This document shows, in pieces, positions 35,501 to 43,370 of a stretch of DNA of 64,000 nt. The translations under genes were made by a program, and so were the position numbers. The notes below the pieces were generated by a model. That model was not told where the DNA came from and did not search any database. It saw only the letters and a program-made list of their open reading frames with translations. The first letter of the stretch is position 1. Each line of letters starts with the position of its first letter. This stretch comes from Fluviicola sp. (GTDB lineage Bacteria; Bacteroidota; Bacteroidia; Flavobacteriales_D; Crocinitomicaceae): NCBI RefSeq assembly GCF_029266855.1, contig NZ_JAQSWB010000001.1:1-64000 (forward strand), written 5' to 3'.

Positions 35501-36636
35501 ACATCCATTGTTATCATAGCACGAAGTCCCATTGCAGGGGACAAAATATTGTTCGGTGTTCCAAAAGTCCCGCTTGTATTTAAAAATGACAAAACCTTCG
35601 GATAATTGTCTGTAGAGATCGTTACGAGGTCATTCGTTCCATTATTATCCAGATCAGACATAGTCATGAATCGAATTCCACCCGTTACAGTATATGTAGA
35701 TATTTGGTTTTTAGGACCAAAATTCCCGGATCCCAGATTTTCATGTAATGCGGTTTCACCACCACCTCCATAAACTATATCCAGATCACCATCTGCATCC
35801 ACATCTGTTGCAAGCAGATCATAGGTATCTGCAGATGTAGATATGATTATTCCTGAAGTAAATACACCTGAATCATTTCTGAACCATTCAATTTTATCAT
35901 CTCCTCTTGATCCAGCCAGAATATCTATATCCCCGTCATTGTCCATATCTGCTGCATATACTGCTTCAGGATATTGGAGACTGCTCAATAAAGTATTCGA
36001 GGAACCGAAACTCCCATTTCCTAAATTTTCATTCCAAATGATACCAGATTCAAAGCAAAATACTACATCATTGTCTCCATCATTATCCAAATCTGCAACA
36101 AAGACAGACGTTGGATTCCAACCATACCCAACAAAATGTTCTGTTTGAAAAACAGCTGAACCATCATTTTCATACCAATTAACGAAATCATTATCCATTG
36201 AAGAGGTAATCAAATCTTCATCTCCGTCACCATCCATATCAGCAGCAGATAATGTATTGAAATAGTTAAGATTAACCAAGCTATCAGTAGCAGCATAATT
36301 TCCATTTCCCAAACCACGATTCAAATGTAATACTGTACCTTCCGAACTCGCTATATCGCTTATTCCATCTCCATCTAAATCTGCAACAGCTAATGCTTTG
36401 GTTGTTCCTTTTTTAATAAGCTTAGGGGTACTCATTGCACCTGTCCCATTATTTATAAAAAGGAAAACTCCTTCTTCCATTCCTGCAACTACATCCTGAT
36501 CACCGTCAGAATCACAATCAAATGTTCTAACAGATGTTCCATAATTTCCTGAAATATTGATGATGCTTTCCGGGGCGAATTGAGTATAACTGAATACAGG
36601 AATTAAAAAGAAAATTAAAGGTGCAAGGAGGCGCAT
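32563..36636 (-). CDS. FG-GAP/VCBS repeat surface protein with T9SS type A tail
   Basis: A 1,357-residue secreted protein with signal peptide MRLLAPLIFFLIPVFSYT. About residues 30-690 form more than ten FG-GAP/VCBS repeats, each with a Ca2+-binding DxDxDGxxD-type loop (for example DCDSDGDQD, DLDGDGISD), predicting beta-propellers. A middle region (about 700-1,050) contains the DUF7619-type conserved segment (NPNDKAAEP...VEYIDYTIRFQNTGND). Ig-like strands follow. The last 75 residues are a T9SS type A sorting domain (WNLYPNPATNQLFIES...LLTNGVYLIRSKSGG). It is a stand-alone unit ending at a shared terminator. Ligand unknown. Confidence 0.94.
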   Translation of the reverse strand: MRLLAPLIFFLIPVFSYTQFAPESIINISGNYGTSVRTFDCDSDGDQDVVAGMEEGVFLFINNGTGAMSTPKLIKKGTTKALAVADLDGDGISDIASSEGTVLHLNRGLGNGNYAATDSLVNLNYFNTLSAADMDGDGDEDLITSSMDNDFVNWYENDGSAVFQTEHFVGYGWNPTSVFVADLDNDGDNDVVFCFESGIIWNENLGNGSFGSSNTLLSSLQYPEAVYAADMDNDGDIDILAGSRGDDKIEWFRNDSGVFTSGIIISTSADTYDLLATDVDADGDLDIVYGGGGETALHENLGSGNFGPKNQISTYTVTGGIRFMTMSDLDNNGTNDLVTISTDNYPKVLSFLNTSGTFGTPNNILSPAMGLRAMITMDVDIDGDEDLITISYDDDKIAMHENLGNGIYTPQKLISNQANGPVTVLAVDMDGDQLLDLVSASPLDNKIAWYKNTGGQFAPQQVITTAVTGVENITAADFDNDGDIDIAAAFLSINRFVWFENLGGATFSSIKFISALNAISDPKYISTADMDGDGIKDVIGFCNAAQVLWYKKNGANWTSKIVGIDGDISSIAIADMDNDHDNDVVVSIFGNGAISWFENPGNGVFTGVENNIDDEYPGLLDLKLVDMDLDGDTDILTSRSTYLHNGVCWFENHGNGQFDKRESGSLMNFNSGYSKVMVADVDNDGDQDVFTIFSNSDKIALNKNDILAPFQARGNFYIDANQNGQRDSLEIGIALPNIISIPSDVYHYTFDNGRYSIDFDPTVVANYELTPSDYPHWGITSDSLSYHVSVTPGFVFEDSLDFGFYPTDLFDSLTPNLSGEFPRCNSIVNYWLSVKNNGTTQPSGVMEFVLDTNITFISADITPDSIVSNHYYWSFDSLDWFTSTGVLLQLQLPDFNSMGDTLSSSLTAISHLSGNVYSDQFDQILVCAYDPNDKAAEPVGFGPEGFILPDVEYIDYTIRFQNTGNDTSITVVIRDQLDTNFVWNSLSNLASSHPVETTINAMGELVFNFDQINLPDSIVNEPASHGFVKYRIWLKEGLPIGTSLKNTANIYFDYNPAVVTNTTIHTLFECSELQLLPMTTVICQGTELQGNISNILYDQVSWKIDQIFELSSDELIWNADTSGTFDLEVIRYNPYCYADTVLAVTIYPTYTQTIDSLQICSGESINIFGTEQTTSGNYFNELLSVHGCDSVVVINLQVNPNPVVQIGDFSQDTICIEGGLVPLPSGQPTGGLYSGNGISGSSFNPVVAGTGVSVISYIYDDSLGCSDSDFATITVETCLNIDENPLQEWNLYPNPATNQLFIESVEAITISIIDMTGKTIQQETLKSGKNELDVSLLTNGVYLIRSKSGGNTKFVKQ

Positions 36637-36820
36637 ACAATTAGTTTTAGATGTTTCAAAGTTAGTGATTAATTATCACAATGAATTACTGATTCAGGTT
36701 CCATTTCTGTTCGCTGTGGTCCGTAGTAATTGACGAAGGAAAATCTACTACGGAAAAGTCGCAGGATTGTAGCTCGAAGGATGTTCTAAGCTTCCTTCCC
36801 AGGCTTATCCTTCGGCTTTT

Positions 36821-36871
36821 CTGTCCGTCATTTGACGGACAGAGCCTCAGTCTTCGTCAGCCATGGCTGAC
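36821..36871. repeat. Two-hairpin dispersed element, copy 2 (inverted)
   Basis: CTGTCCGTCA-tt-TGACGGACAG (36821-36842) and GTCAGCCATGGCTGAC (36856-36871) are perfect palindromes separated by AGCCTCAGTCTTC-type linker. In reverse complement the order and linker match 13378-13424. Confidence 0.75.
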
Positions 36872-36902
36872 TCTTCTTTTTGAGTAGTTAGCGTGAGGAC
36901 TG

Positions 36903-36920
36903 TCCCGATAGCTATCGGGA
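36903..36920. repeat. 18-bp palindrome TCCCGATAGCTATCGGGA, copy 2
   Basis: Identical to 31703-31720, again in a gene-free spacer and followed by GTAG/GGAG. Confidence 0.85.
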
Positions 36921-37384
36921 GTAGGATTGTGGTTCGCAGTTTGAAAACTACTTCCATTGACGCTTTGGTCGGGGCTTTCAGTACTCTTCGAGCTTTGAAT
37001 GCGAAACCTACTTCGTCGTCGACTTCGCAGGTATAAACGTAAACACTGCTTCACTAAAGTTTCGCAGTGTGAAAGGTGACAGTAGCAGACTTTACCGTCG
37101 CTACGTCTCAAGGTGGGGTATCTATGCTTTATCCATACTTGATAGTGGGAGTATCTGCAGGTGATCTATACTTGATCATGTAGCTATGGATTGAGTTATT
37201 CTGATGAGATTCTTTTGATAGTTCTATTAGCTTTTTTGTGGACCATTAGCGATGACAAAGTCAATCCGATTTCAAACATCGTTTCTATATTTCTGACCGT
37301 GACCTGGAATGTAAATAAAGGAACTAAGACTATCCGCTTAGAAACTTTTGTTTATATTTAAGACTAACACACAACTATTTACTT

Positions 37385-38659
37385 ATGAGAATCCTACTTA
37401 CTATCTTATTCTTTTGCGGGTTTTATGCTACTTCGCAGGTTTGTAATCCAAACGGAAACATTGTTATTTTTTCAAACTACAATGGCGGTTTTCTGAACAT
37501 TAATGTGGATGTCAATATTCCGAACCTTAAGATCGGTATTGTTTCCTATGAAGCTATTGAGGTGACTTTAAGCGGCCCATATGTCAACAACATTACCGGA
37601 ATCGAATATGCCGGATATAATAACGGATCGAATACCGTTTGCGGAGGTTCTATTGCTACAACTACATTTATTGGCGCACCAGGCGGTGTAACTCCCAATA
37701 TCGAGTTTGTACCACCGGTTACATACAACGATCCCAATGGTTACCTATTCATAGATTGCGCTTATTCATGCGGCACAGGAAGTCAGGGGGGCTGCAACAC
37801 GGCAGCGCAGGTGTACGATTATTTCGAAAATGTTTTTGCCGGAACGGTTTACACGCATGAAACACAATATAGCTGCTGGATGGGAACACAAAACCTTTCG
37901 GACGGCGGTAATTGCTGTGCTGCACCACCTTCTCCTTCAGATCCGCCCGTTGCCGCTTTTTCGATCTCCGATAACGTGATCTGCGTGGGGGAATGTGTCA
38001 ATTTCACCGATTTGACAAGCAACTCACCGACTTCGTGGTTATGGGATTTTACACCTAACCAGCCAAACAGCTCTACAGATCAGAATCCTTCAGGTATTTG
38101 TTATACAGCCCCGGGAACTTACCAGGTTACGCTGATCGCAGCAAATAACGACGGAAATGATACGATTACACAGTCGCTTACGGTGACAGGTGTAGAAACC
38201 GCCGTCTCTGTAAGTGGTATAACAATTACAGCTGCAGCATCCAACGCGACCTATCAATGGATCAACTGCACGAACAATTTACCGGTTGCAGGCGCCACCT
38301 CCGCATCGTTTACGCCTACCGTAAACGGATCGTATGCTGTAATAGTGACACAAAACGGTTGCGTTGATACATCTGAATGCACAGCTATTACCTCGATGGG
38401 AATTGATGAGCTTTCGGCAAACGATCTGTTAGCTGTTTACCCCAATCCTTCAAAAGGCATATTCGTCTTATATGATCGATATACCCTGTTATCTGATCAA
38501 GTGCTTACAGTGAGTAATCTATTGGGTGAAACGGTGTATTCAACACGGATTACGGATATTAAGACAAGCATTGATCTGTCTCTCGCAAAAGATGGGATTT
38601 ACTTTGTGACCGTCGCAAGCAATTACGGGAAGCTGGTAAGGAAGATAGTAAAAGAATAA
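37385..38659 (+). CDS. PKD-domain secreted protein with T9SS type A tail
   Basis: A 424-residue protein with signal peptide MRILLTILFFCGFYATSQ. The N-terminal 190 residues are Cys- and Gly-rich (GGCNTAAQ, QYSCWMG, GNCCAAPP) and not recognised. A PKD domain lies at about residues 195-275 (FTDLTSNSPTSWLWDF, GTYQVTLIAANND). An Ig-like segment and a type A sorting domain (LAVYPNPSKGIFVLYD...DGIYFVTVASNYGKLVRKI) follow. Probably surface-anchored or released; binding target unknown. Confidence 0.9.
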   Translation: MRILLTILFFCGFYATSQVCNPNGNIVIFSNYNGGFLNINVDVNIPNLKIGIVSYEAIEVTLSGPYVNNITGIEYAGYNNGSNTVCGGSIATTTFIGAPGGVTPNIEFVPPVTYNDPNGYLFIDCAYSCGTGSQGGCNTAAQVYDYFENVFAGTVYTHETQYSCWMGTQNLSDGGNCCAAPPSPSDPPVAAFSISDNVICVGECVNFTDLTSNSPTSWLWDFTPNQPNSSTDQNPSGICYTAPGTYQVTLIAANNDGNDTITQSLTVTGVETAVSVSGITITAAASNATYQWINCTNNLPVAGATSASFTPTVNGSYAVIVTQNGCVDTSECTAITSMGIDELSANDLLAVYPNPSKGIFVLYDRYTLLSDQVLTVSNLLGETVYSTRITDIKTSIDLSLAKDGIYFVTVASNYGKLVRKIVKE

Positions 38660-38670
38660 GATTGTTAGGT

Positions 38671-38698
38671 AGAATACCGAAAGGCTTCGATTCTTTTT
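38671..38698 (+). terminator. Terminator of the PKD gene
   Basis: AGAAT(ac)CGAA-aggc-TTCGATTCT stem with a two-base bulge, followed by TTTTT, 12 bp after the stop. Confidence 0.65.
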
Positions 38699-38771
38699 AA
38701 CCGAAATCAGGATCTTTTTCCGAATTTTGTCAGTTAAAAGGAAATAGCATTCTTATACTTATCTTAACCTT

Positions 38772-39470
38772 ATGGTAGATTCACCGGACAGCAATGAGCA
38801 AATTCAATGTGTTACAAGTTTTCAGGACCTTGTTTCCATGCCATTTCAAGGAATGGTGAACGCGATCTGCTGGAGCCGTGAGCTTAGAGGTGATTTCTCC
38901 GAAATCGTGGAAAAAATAGCGTTAAGTGGAAATATAACGACCGTTGAACCGGAAGATCTTCTTGAACTGAAGCTGAGTGAAGAGGGACAACTTGCCCGTG
39001 AGATTCTTTTAAATGACTTGAAGGTCTTAAAAGCTCATGGTGCTTCGCCAGTACTTAATGTCATCAGTTATTATGACAGGGATGATGCATATCCGTTTTT
39101 TCCGACGGATGTTTATTCCTTCCATGTAGACCGTTCTCCGATACCAACGGACACCTTTTTATGCACTTACTCCGGTGAGTCAAGTGAACTGTTGCCGAAT
39201 TCACAAGCCATACAGAAAGTGCTTGTTCCGGAGATACGTGATGAGCTTAAAAAACTATATGGTGGCGCAGAAGAAGGTTTTGAATCATTCCTGGGTGAGC
39301 ATTACTTTGATCTGCACTACCAGGCTAAACCGGATGCTCGTCCGGTAAGTTTGGGCTTGGGCCACTTATGGAAGCTGGCGATCGATCATCCTGAAAGCCA
39401 GGTTCCTCCCTGCGTTCACCGTGCCCCGGAAGAAAAGTCCGGACAAAGCAGGTTGCTGCTGATTTGTTGA
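38772..39470 (+). CDS. DUF1826-like protein with a 2-oxoglutarate-oxygenase-like motif set
   Basis: A 232-residue cytosolic protein that I recognise as DUF1826-like. It contains FHVD (H118, D120), a distal VHRAP (H216) and an Arg in SRLLLIC (R227). The spacing of HxD, H and R is that of the Fe(II)/2-oxoglutarate oxygenase fold, and TYSGESSELLPN after the HxD fits the strand that follows it in such enzymes. An oxygenase role is an inference; DUF1826 genes are often linked to metal homeostasis loci elsewhere, but no such partner is seen here. It is monocistronic, with a hairpin at 39487-39509 downstream. Confidence 0.72.
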   Translation: MVDSPDSNEQIQCVTSFQDLVSMPFQGMVNAICWSRELRGDFSEIVEKIALSGNITTVEPEDLLELKLSEEGQLAREILLNDLKVLKAHGASPVLNVISYYDRDDAYPFFPTDVYSFHVDRSPIPTDTFLCTYSGESSELLPNSQAIQKVLVPEIRDELKKLYGGAEEGFESFLGEHYFDLHYQAKPDARPVSLGLGHLWKLAIDHPESQVPPCVHRAPEEKSGQSRLLLIC

Positions 39471-39486
39471 ATACATTTACTTAATT

Positions 39487-39509
39487 GTGCAGGATCTCAA
39501 ATCCTGCAC
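39487..39509. terminator. Hairpin between convergent genes
   Basis: GTGCAGGAT-ctcaa-ATCCTGCAC is a perfect 9-bp stem 17 bp after the DUF1826 stop. There is no strong T run, so it is either a weak terminator or a repeat-type palindrome. Confidence 0.5.
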
Positions 39510-39528
39510 TTATCATAAAAAAGACAGA

Positions 39529-39891
39529 TTAAAATTCAGTTGTCTCATAAACATAAAACTTTTTTGTTTCCTTATCGGCAAAGAGAATGCTCAGGTAAAT
39601 GCTGATTGTTGCTACACCAATGAAGAAGACTACAAGTCCGGATAGTGTTCTTGAATTGATCTTACTCGCCCTGAAAAGGAGGTAGCCGATCAGCAGATTT
39701 GCCAGGGCCCACAAGATATTTGTGAGCGGTGATGAAAGTCCTTTAGCCGGCGGATCTGAAAAAGGAGTAGGGAACGAATCTCCTGAAATTCCGTTAACAA
39801 AGTGCGGAACAGCATTGGCCAGGAAAAGACCTGAAAAGAATGAGGAAAGGTAATGATACCATCTCAGTTCCGGTGTATTTGTATTTTCCAT
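39529..39891 (-). CDS. Small integral membrane protein
   Basis: A 120-residue protein with three hydrophobic helices: near residues 10-33, 58-75 (NILWALANLLIGYLLF) and 82-105 (LSGLVVFFIGVATISIYLSIL). The first helix contains FLANAVPHFVNG, a motif seen in other small Bacteroidota membrane proteins. It lies 39 bp after the DUF2243 membrane gene on the same strand and is probably co-transcribed. Function unknown. Confidence 0.75.
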   Translation of the reverse strand: MENTNTPELRWYHYLSSFFSGLFLANAVPHFVNGISGDSFPTPFSDPPAKGLSSPLTNILWALANLLIGYLLFRASKINSRTLSGLVVFFIGVATISIYLSILFADKETKKFYVYETTEF

Positions 39892-39930
39892 AGATTAAAA
39901 ATTTATTATTAGAATCTGTTACATTCGCTT

Positions 39931-40638
39931 TTAAATTTCCTTCAATGGTGACCTGTAATGTGCCCGCTTATGCACCATTATCCAGCCAATGAAGATTAAA
40001 AGCACGGAGAACCCGAGAAAAGCAAAGTTTTCATAGTCGGGATCAAGGGAACGCTGGCGTACAAAATGCAGTTTCAATAGATGATGATCGATAATTCCTT
40101 CTACGATATTGAACAAGCCCCAGCCAAGTAGTAACCCGCCTGAAAGCAGCGAGCCGGAGCGATTGATATCTCTTCTCGACAAGAGTTTCCACAGGAGAAC
40201 AATGCCTGTGAGCACAACTACCCAGCAAAAAAGGTGAAAAACACCATCCCAGAACATATTCACGCTTTTACCCATTAAGGTTTTCAGCGTAACCTTATTG
40301 GAAAGCATCTCGTGCCATTGCAGGATCTGATGAAGCCAGATTCCGTCAATAAATCCGCCCATACCAATCCCCAATACCATTGATGCAGTAGTTAAGGGTA
40401 CAGGATTTAAGGTTTTGTAGGATGGACTTTGAGAGCTAAGATGGCGGTATTTTCTTGCAGATAACCAACTCAAAAAAACAACGATCAGTGCCAGGACAAA
40501 AAATGCGGAAAGCATGATGAGCAGGTTGGGATAGAATGTACTGTCGTAAATGGCATCTTGCAGCTGCCTGTTGCAGGTCGTGCATGCCATCGACCGGTTC
40601 AGGGAAAGTGTTGCGATCAGTAAGCAGATCTTTTTCAT
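39931..40638 (-). CDS. DUF2243 family membrane protein
   Basis: A 235-residue membrane protein from the ATG at 40638 (MKKICLL), chosen over an upstream ATG because it gives a compact signal or first helix. Residues 12-16 hold a CTTC motif. The DUF2243 signature GIGMGGFIDGIWLHQILQWHEM (about residues 88-109) and the later helix pair GLFNIVEGIIDHHLL are clear. Conserved His and Asp residues in the membrane suggest metal or heme contact, but no function is known. The Cys pair at the N-terminus is an addition I do not expect in the core family. Confidence 0.85.
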   Translation of the reverse strand: MKKICLLIATLSLNRSMACTTCNRQLQDAIYDSTFYPNLLIMLSAFFVLALIVVFLSWLSARKYRHLSSQSPSYKTLNPVPLTTASMVLGIGMGGFIDGIWLHQILQWHEMLSNKVTLKTLMGKSVNMFWDGVFHLFCWVVVLTGIVLLWKLLSRRDINRSGSLLSGGLLLGWGLFNIVEGIIDHHLLKLHFVRQRSLDPDYENFAFLGFSVLLIFIGWIMVHKRAHYRSPLKEI

Positions 40639-40841
40639 AAGCCAAACATTTAACACCCGGACTAAATTAGATGCTTCGGGAAGTAAAAGAATTACATTGT
40701 CTTGCTGAAAATTTATATTATTTACATGTGCGTGTATTCGTTAGACTGGTTACCAATTCACCTATTTACCAATTTACCATATGGTGGAAGTGTTTGTTTT
40801 TCAATTAATTAGTTCCGGTAAAACTTTACCAAAACAAAAAA

Positions 40842-40872
40842 AGCGCCTTCCACAGAAAGCGCCTTTTATTCG
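40842..40872 (-). terminator. Weak terminator of the BlaI/BlaR1-type unit
   Basis: On the minus strand AAAAGGCGC...GCGCTTTTTTT can pair with one bulge, 15 bp after the gene stop. Confidence 0.4.
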
Positions 40873-40886
40873 ATTCAAGCTAATTT

Positions 40887-42251
40887 TTACAATGCAAACG
40901 AAACAGGTAATACCATTTCGGCATCGACTTTCTTCCCGTCTTTTTCTGCCGGATTCCACTTAGGCATAGCAGAAACCACACGTAATGCTTCGGCATCCAG
41001 TTCCTTGCTGACACCTTTTTTGATTGTCGCTTTAGTTACTTTTCCGTCCTTTGCAACCACGAAGGATACAAATACCTTCCCGGTGGTTTTTTCTTTTAAG
41101 GCAACTTCCGGATAACGGATGTTACTGGTCAGATACTTGATCATTGCTTCCGTTCCACCCGGGTATTCCGGCATTTTGTCCACCTCAGTTTCTTGTGGTT
41201 CGGTTGTAACTTCTGAAGTTGTTTCCATCGGGATTACAAAATAGACATCCTTTCCCCCCGGAGTTTCGGATTTCGGATCAATAATTTTCTCCTTTGTCGT
41301 TTCAGATGGTTTTACCGTTCGTGCAGAAGGTGCTTTTTTCGGAGCTTCACGTTTGATCTCCTGTTTCTCTTTTTTGGTTTCTTTCGGAGGAGTTTGTTTA
41401 CTTTCCGCAGTAAAAGAAATAAGCGTAAGTCCGCCTGCAATAACCGGCAGGGCAAGTGCTGCAATCAATACTTTTTTTGATGTGTTTTTCATGATTTTGA
41501 TGCGTTTAATCAGTGTGAGCTTTGTCATAAACTGATTGGTGAATAAATAGAATGATGAACTAGTTCCGAGTGAATACGCCAGCAGGAATTCCATATAACC
41601 GGCGCGGTATTTAGTGTACATGATCCGGTCCACTTCAAATTCGTGGATGTGGACCAATTCTTTTTTCATCAGGAGGATCAAAGGATTGAACCAGGATAAG
41701 CAATGTACTGTTTCGAGGTACAAACGGTCTGCCGAATGAAATTTCTGAGCATGGATCTTCTCGTGCTGGAAAATGATCTCCCGGTCGTATTTGGAAAGTC
41801 CGGAGGGCAACTGAATGATATGAAAAAAGGAAGAGGGAGCCTGATCCGCAGACTCAATCACTGTAAAGCCGTCTTCTGCTGTTCGTCTTGCTCCTGAAAA
41901 TCCACGAAGGATCTTATACAGCTTATATAACATCCATACGGTTAGTAAAACCACTCCCAGCCAGTAAACGGTTTCCGGTAAAGAAGTATAATCAAACCCG
42001 CGCGGAGATGTTTCTTTTCCTCCAGAGATTTCCACTGTTTCCAACTCGATTACCGGAATATGGTAAGACCACGATGATTCGGAAATACTTCGCTGTTTCA
42101 TCCAAACGGCAAGGATCGATAACAAGGGAATCGAAAGCAGGGAAATACGTTGCCATCCGAAAGAAAGGTAACGCTGTATGAGTTTGAAGACACAGAATAA
42201 TAAGGTTATCAAAACATTCACTTCGAAAATGGTCCACAAATAATTAGTCAT
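40887..42251 (-). CDS. BlaR1/MecR1-like M56 metalloprotease with TonB C-terminal domain
   Basis: A 454-residue membrane protein. Hydrophobic helices occupy about residues 5-50, 92-112 and 265-285. The M56 zinc motif HEKIH (residues 163-167) is followed by EFEVDR, matching the family's third ligand. The beta-lactam sensor domain of true BlaR1 is absent. A basic, Pro/Lys/Glu-rich linker (about 290-350) leads to a TonB C-terminal domain (YPGGTEAMIKYLTSNIRYP...GKVFVSFVV). In Bacteroidota such proteins are paired with BlaI repressors, and the inducing signal is unknown. The start overlaps the blaI-like gene by 8 bp, so translation is coupled. Confidence 0.93.
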   Translation of the reverse strand: MTNYLWTIFEVNVLITLLFCVFKLIQRYLSFGWQRISLLSIPLLSILAVWMKQRSISESSWSYHIPVIELETVEISGGKETSPRGFDYTSLPETVYWLGVVLLTVWMLYKLYKILRGFSGARRTAEDGFTVIESADQAPSSFFHIIQLPSGLSKYDREIIFQHEKIHAQKFHSADRLYLETVHCLSWFNPLILLMKKELVHIHEFEVDRIMYTKYRAGYMEFLLAYSLGTSSSFYLFTNQFMTKLTLIKRIKIMKNTSKKVLIAALALPVIAGGLTLISFTAESKQTPPKETKKEKQEIKREAPKKAPSARTVKPSETTKEKIIDPKSETPGGKDVYFVIPMETTSEVTTEPQETEVDKMPEYPGGTEAMIKYLTSNIRYPEVALKEKTTGKVFVSFVVAKDGKVTKATIKKGVSKELDAEALRVVSAMPKWNPAEKDGKKVDAEMVLPVSFAL

Positions 42252-42612
42252 GACGTTCTTTTTTTATGATTTCCAGCAGCTCGTTCAAGTCCCGGAGATC
42301 GAGGTTGTTTTCTTTCATGAAGAAGGAGAGCAGCTTGGCATTCGAGTTCCCAAAGTAATTTTCCTTTAGTGACTGGAAACGCTGTGCGGAATACTCTTCT
42401 TTTGTGATCGTTGGAGAATATTCATTCGATTTCCCATAGGTTTTATATTCCACAAAACCCTTTTGGACCAATACCCTGATTACTGTCAGAACGGTATTGT
42501 AAGCCGGTCTCGGTTCCTCCAGTTGCTCGTGGATATCTTTGGCAAATCCTTTTCCTATCGTCCAGATAGCCTGCATGATTTGTTCTTCTGCACGTGTGAG
42601 TTCCTTTTTCAT
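42244..42612 (-). CDS. BlaI/MecI/CopY-family transcriptional repressor
   Basis: A 122-residue winged-helix repressor. The N-terminal DNA-binding part reads LTRAEEQIMQAIWTIG...PAYNTVLTVIRVLVQKGFVEYKTYGKS, and a C-terminal dimerisation helix follows. It is expected to be cleaved or inactivated by the coupled M56 protease. Direct 14-bp repeats at 42617-42650, just upstream of its start, look like its own operator. Confidence 0.95.
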   Translation of the reverse strand: MKKELTRAEEQIMQAIWTIGKGFAKDIHEQLEEPRPAYNTVLTVIRVLVQKGFVEYKTYGKSNEYSPTITKEEYSAQRFQSLKENYFGNSNAKLLSFFMKENNLDLRDLNELLEIIKKERHD

Positions 42613-42616
42613 AATG

Positions 42617-42650
42617 CAATTATATAATTACTTTTCCAATTATACAACTA
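42617..42650 (-). promoter_or_regulatory. Candidate BlaI-type operator (two 14-bp direct repeats)
   Basis: CAATTATATAATTA (42617-42630) and CAATTATACAACTA (42637-42650) differ at two positions and are spaced by exactly 20 bp, two helical turns. The first contains the perfect dyad AATTATATAATT. On the minus strand TATAATTG, a one-mismatch -7 box, lies within the second copy, so binding would block the promoter. Confidence 0.55.
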
Positions 42651-42723
42651 TATTTATAAATATAAATGTATTGTTTCCCGGAAACCCTTATCTTTCCGGA
42701 CTTGCAGAAAGAAAAAAAATCAG

Positions 42724-43302
42724 ATGATGAACGAATTGGAGAAGAATATTGCCGCACTTTTCGAAGTGAAGTCGGAGGATCTGAAAACGATCAGTTCTCA
42801 TTTCCATCCTGTTTCGTTGGGTAAAGGTGAATGCTTTTTCAGGGAAAACGGATACGCAAATCACATGGCGTTTGTGAAATCAGGTTTGCTGCGCGAATGG
42901 GTGGATCTGCCCGACAAAGAAATCACCAAATGGATCGCAACGCCCGGATATTTCATTACCGATCTGAACAGTTTCCTGTTCGATAAGCCGGCTGCTTCCA
43001 CACTACAGGCATTGACAGATTGTGAATTATACCTTATCAGTAAAGATGATTACCGCAATATGGGAAAATCCATTCCTACCTGGAATACCGTAGAGAAGTT
43101 ATTCATGGCGAAATGTTTTTCCACTATGGGAGATCGTATCCTGTCATTCATATCCATGACGGCTGAAGAACGATATGCACAATTGTGGAATGCAAATAAA
43201 GAATTATTCAACCAGGTTCCATTACAATACCTGGCTTCCATGCTCGGCATGACTCCGGAAACCTTCAGCAGGCTCCGAAAAAAGATTGCTTCCATTTCTT
43301 GA
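42724..43302 (+). CDS. Crp/Fnr-family regulator
   Basis: A 192-residue protein with a cyclic-nucleotide-binding-like beta-roll (residues 25-110: FRENGYANHMAFVKSGLLREWV) and a C-terminal helix-turn-helix (VPLQYLASMLGMTPETFSRLRKKI). No Fnr-type cysteine cluster is present and the phosphate-binding cassette is degenerate, as in many Bacteroidota members whose ligand is unknown. Two ATGs in a row (42724 and 42727) make the start uncertain by one codon. It is divergent from the BlaI-like gene and is followed by a SRPBCC gene that may be its target. Confidence 0.92.
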   Translation: MMNELEKNIAALFEVKSEDLKTISSHFHPVSLGKGECFFRENGYANHMAFVKSGLLREWVDLPDKEITKWIATPGYFITDLNSFLFDKPAASTLQALTDCELYLISKDDYRNMGKSIPTWNTVEKLFMAKCFSTMGDRILSFISMTAEERYAQLWNANKELFNQVPLQYLASMLGMTPETFSRLRKKIASIS

Positions 43303-43370
43303 TATTTGTCAAGTGTGCCTTCCTTGCTTTCATCGAACTTTGTTTCATCAAAGAATCAATAATTAATCAG

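Larger units (their letters stand above)
36637..37384. other. Large repeat-bearing spacer (748 bp)
   Basis: No credible gene is seen. It holds the inverted copy of the two-hairpin element (36821-36871), an 18-bp palindrome (36903-36920) and an AT-rich promoter region before 37385. The element order, palindrome and local sequence resemble a mosaic of small intergenic repeats. Confidence 0.6.

Noticed and set aside
36857-37111. Minus-strand frame in the 36.6-37.4 kb spacer
   Set aside because: It spans both palindromes and is Arg/Ser-rich without pattern.
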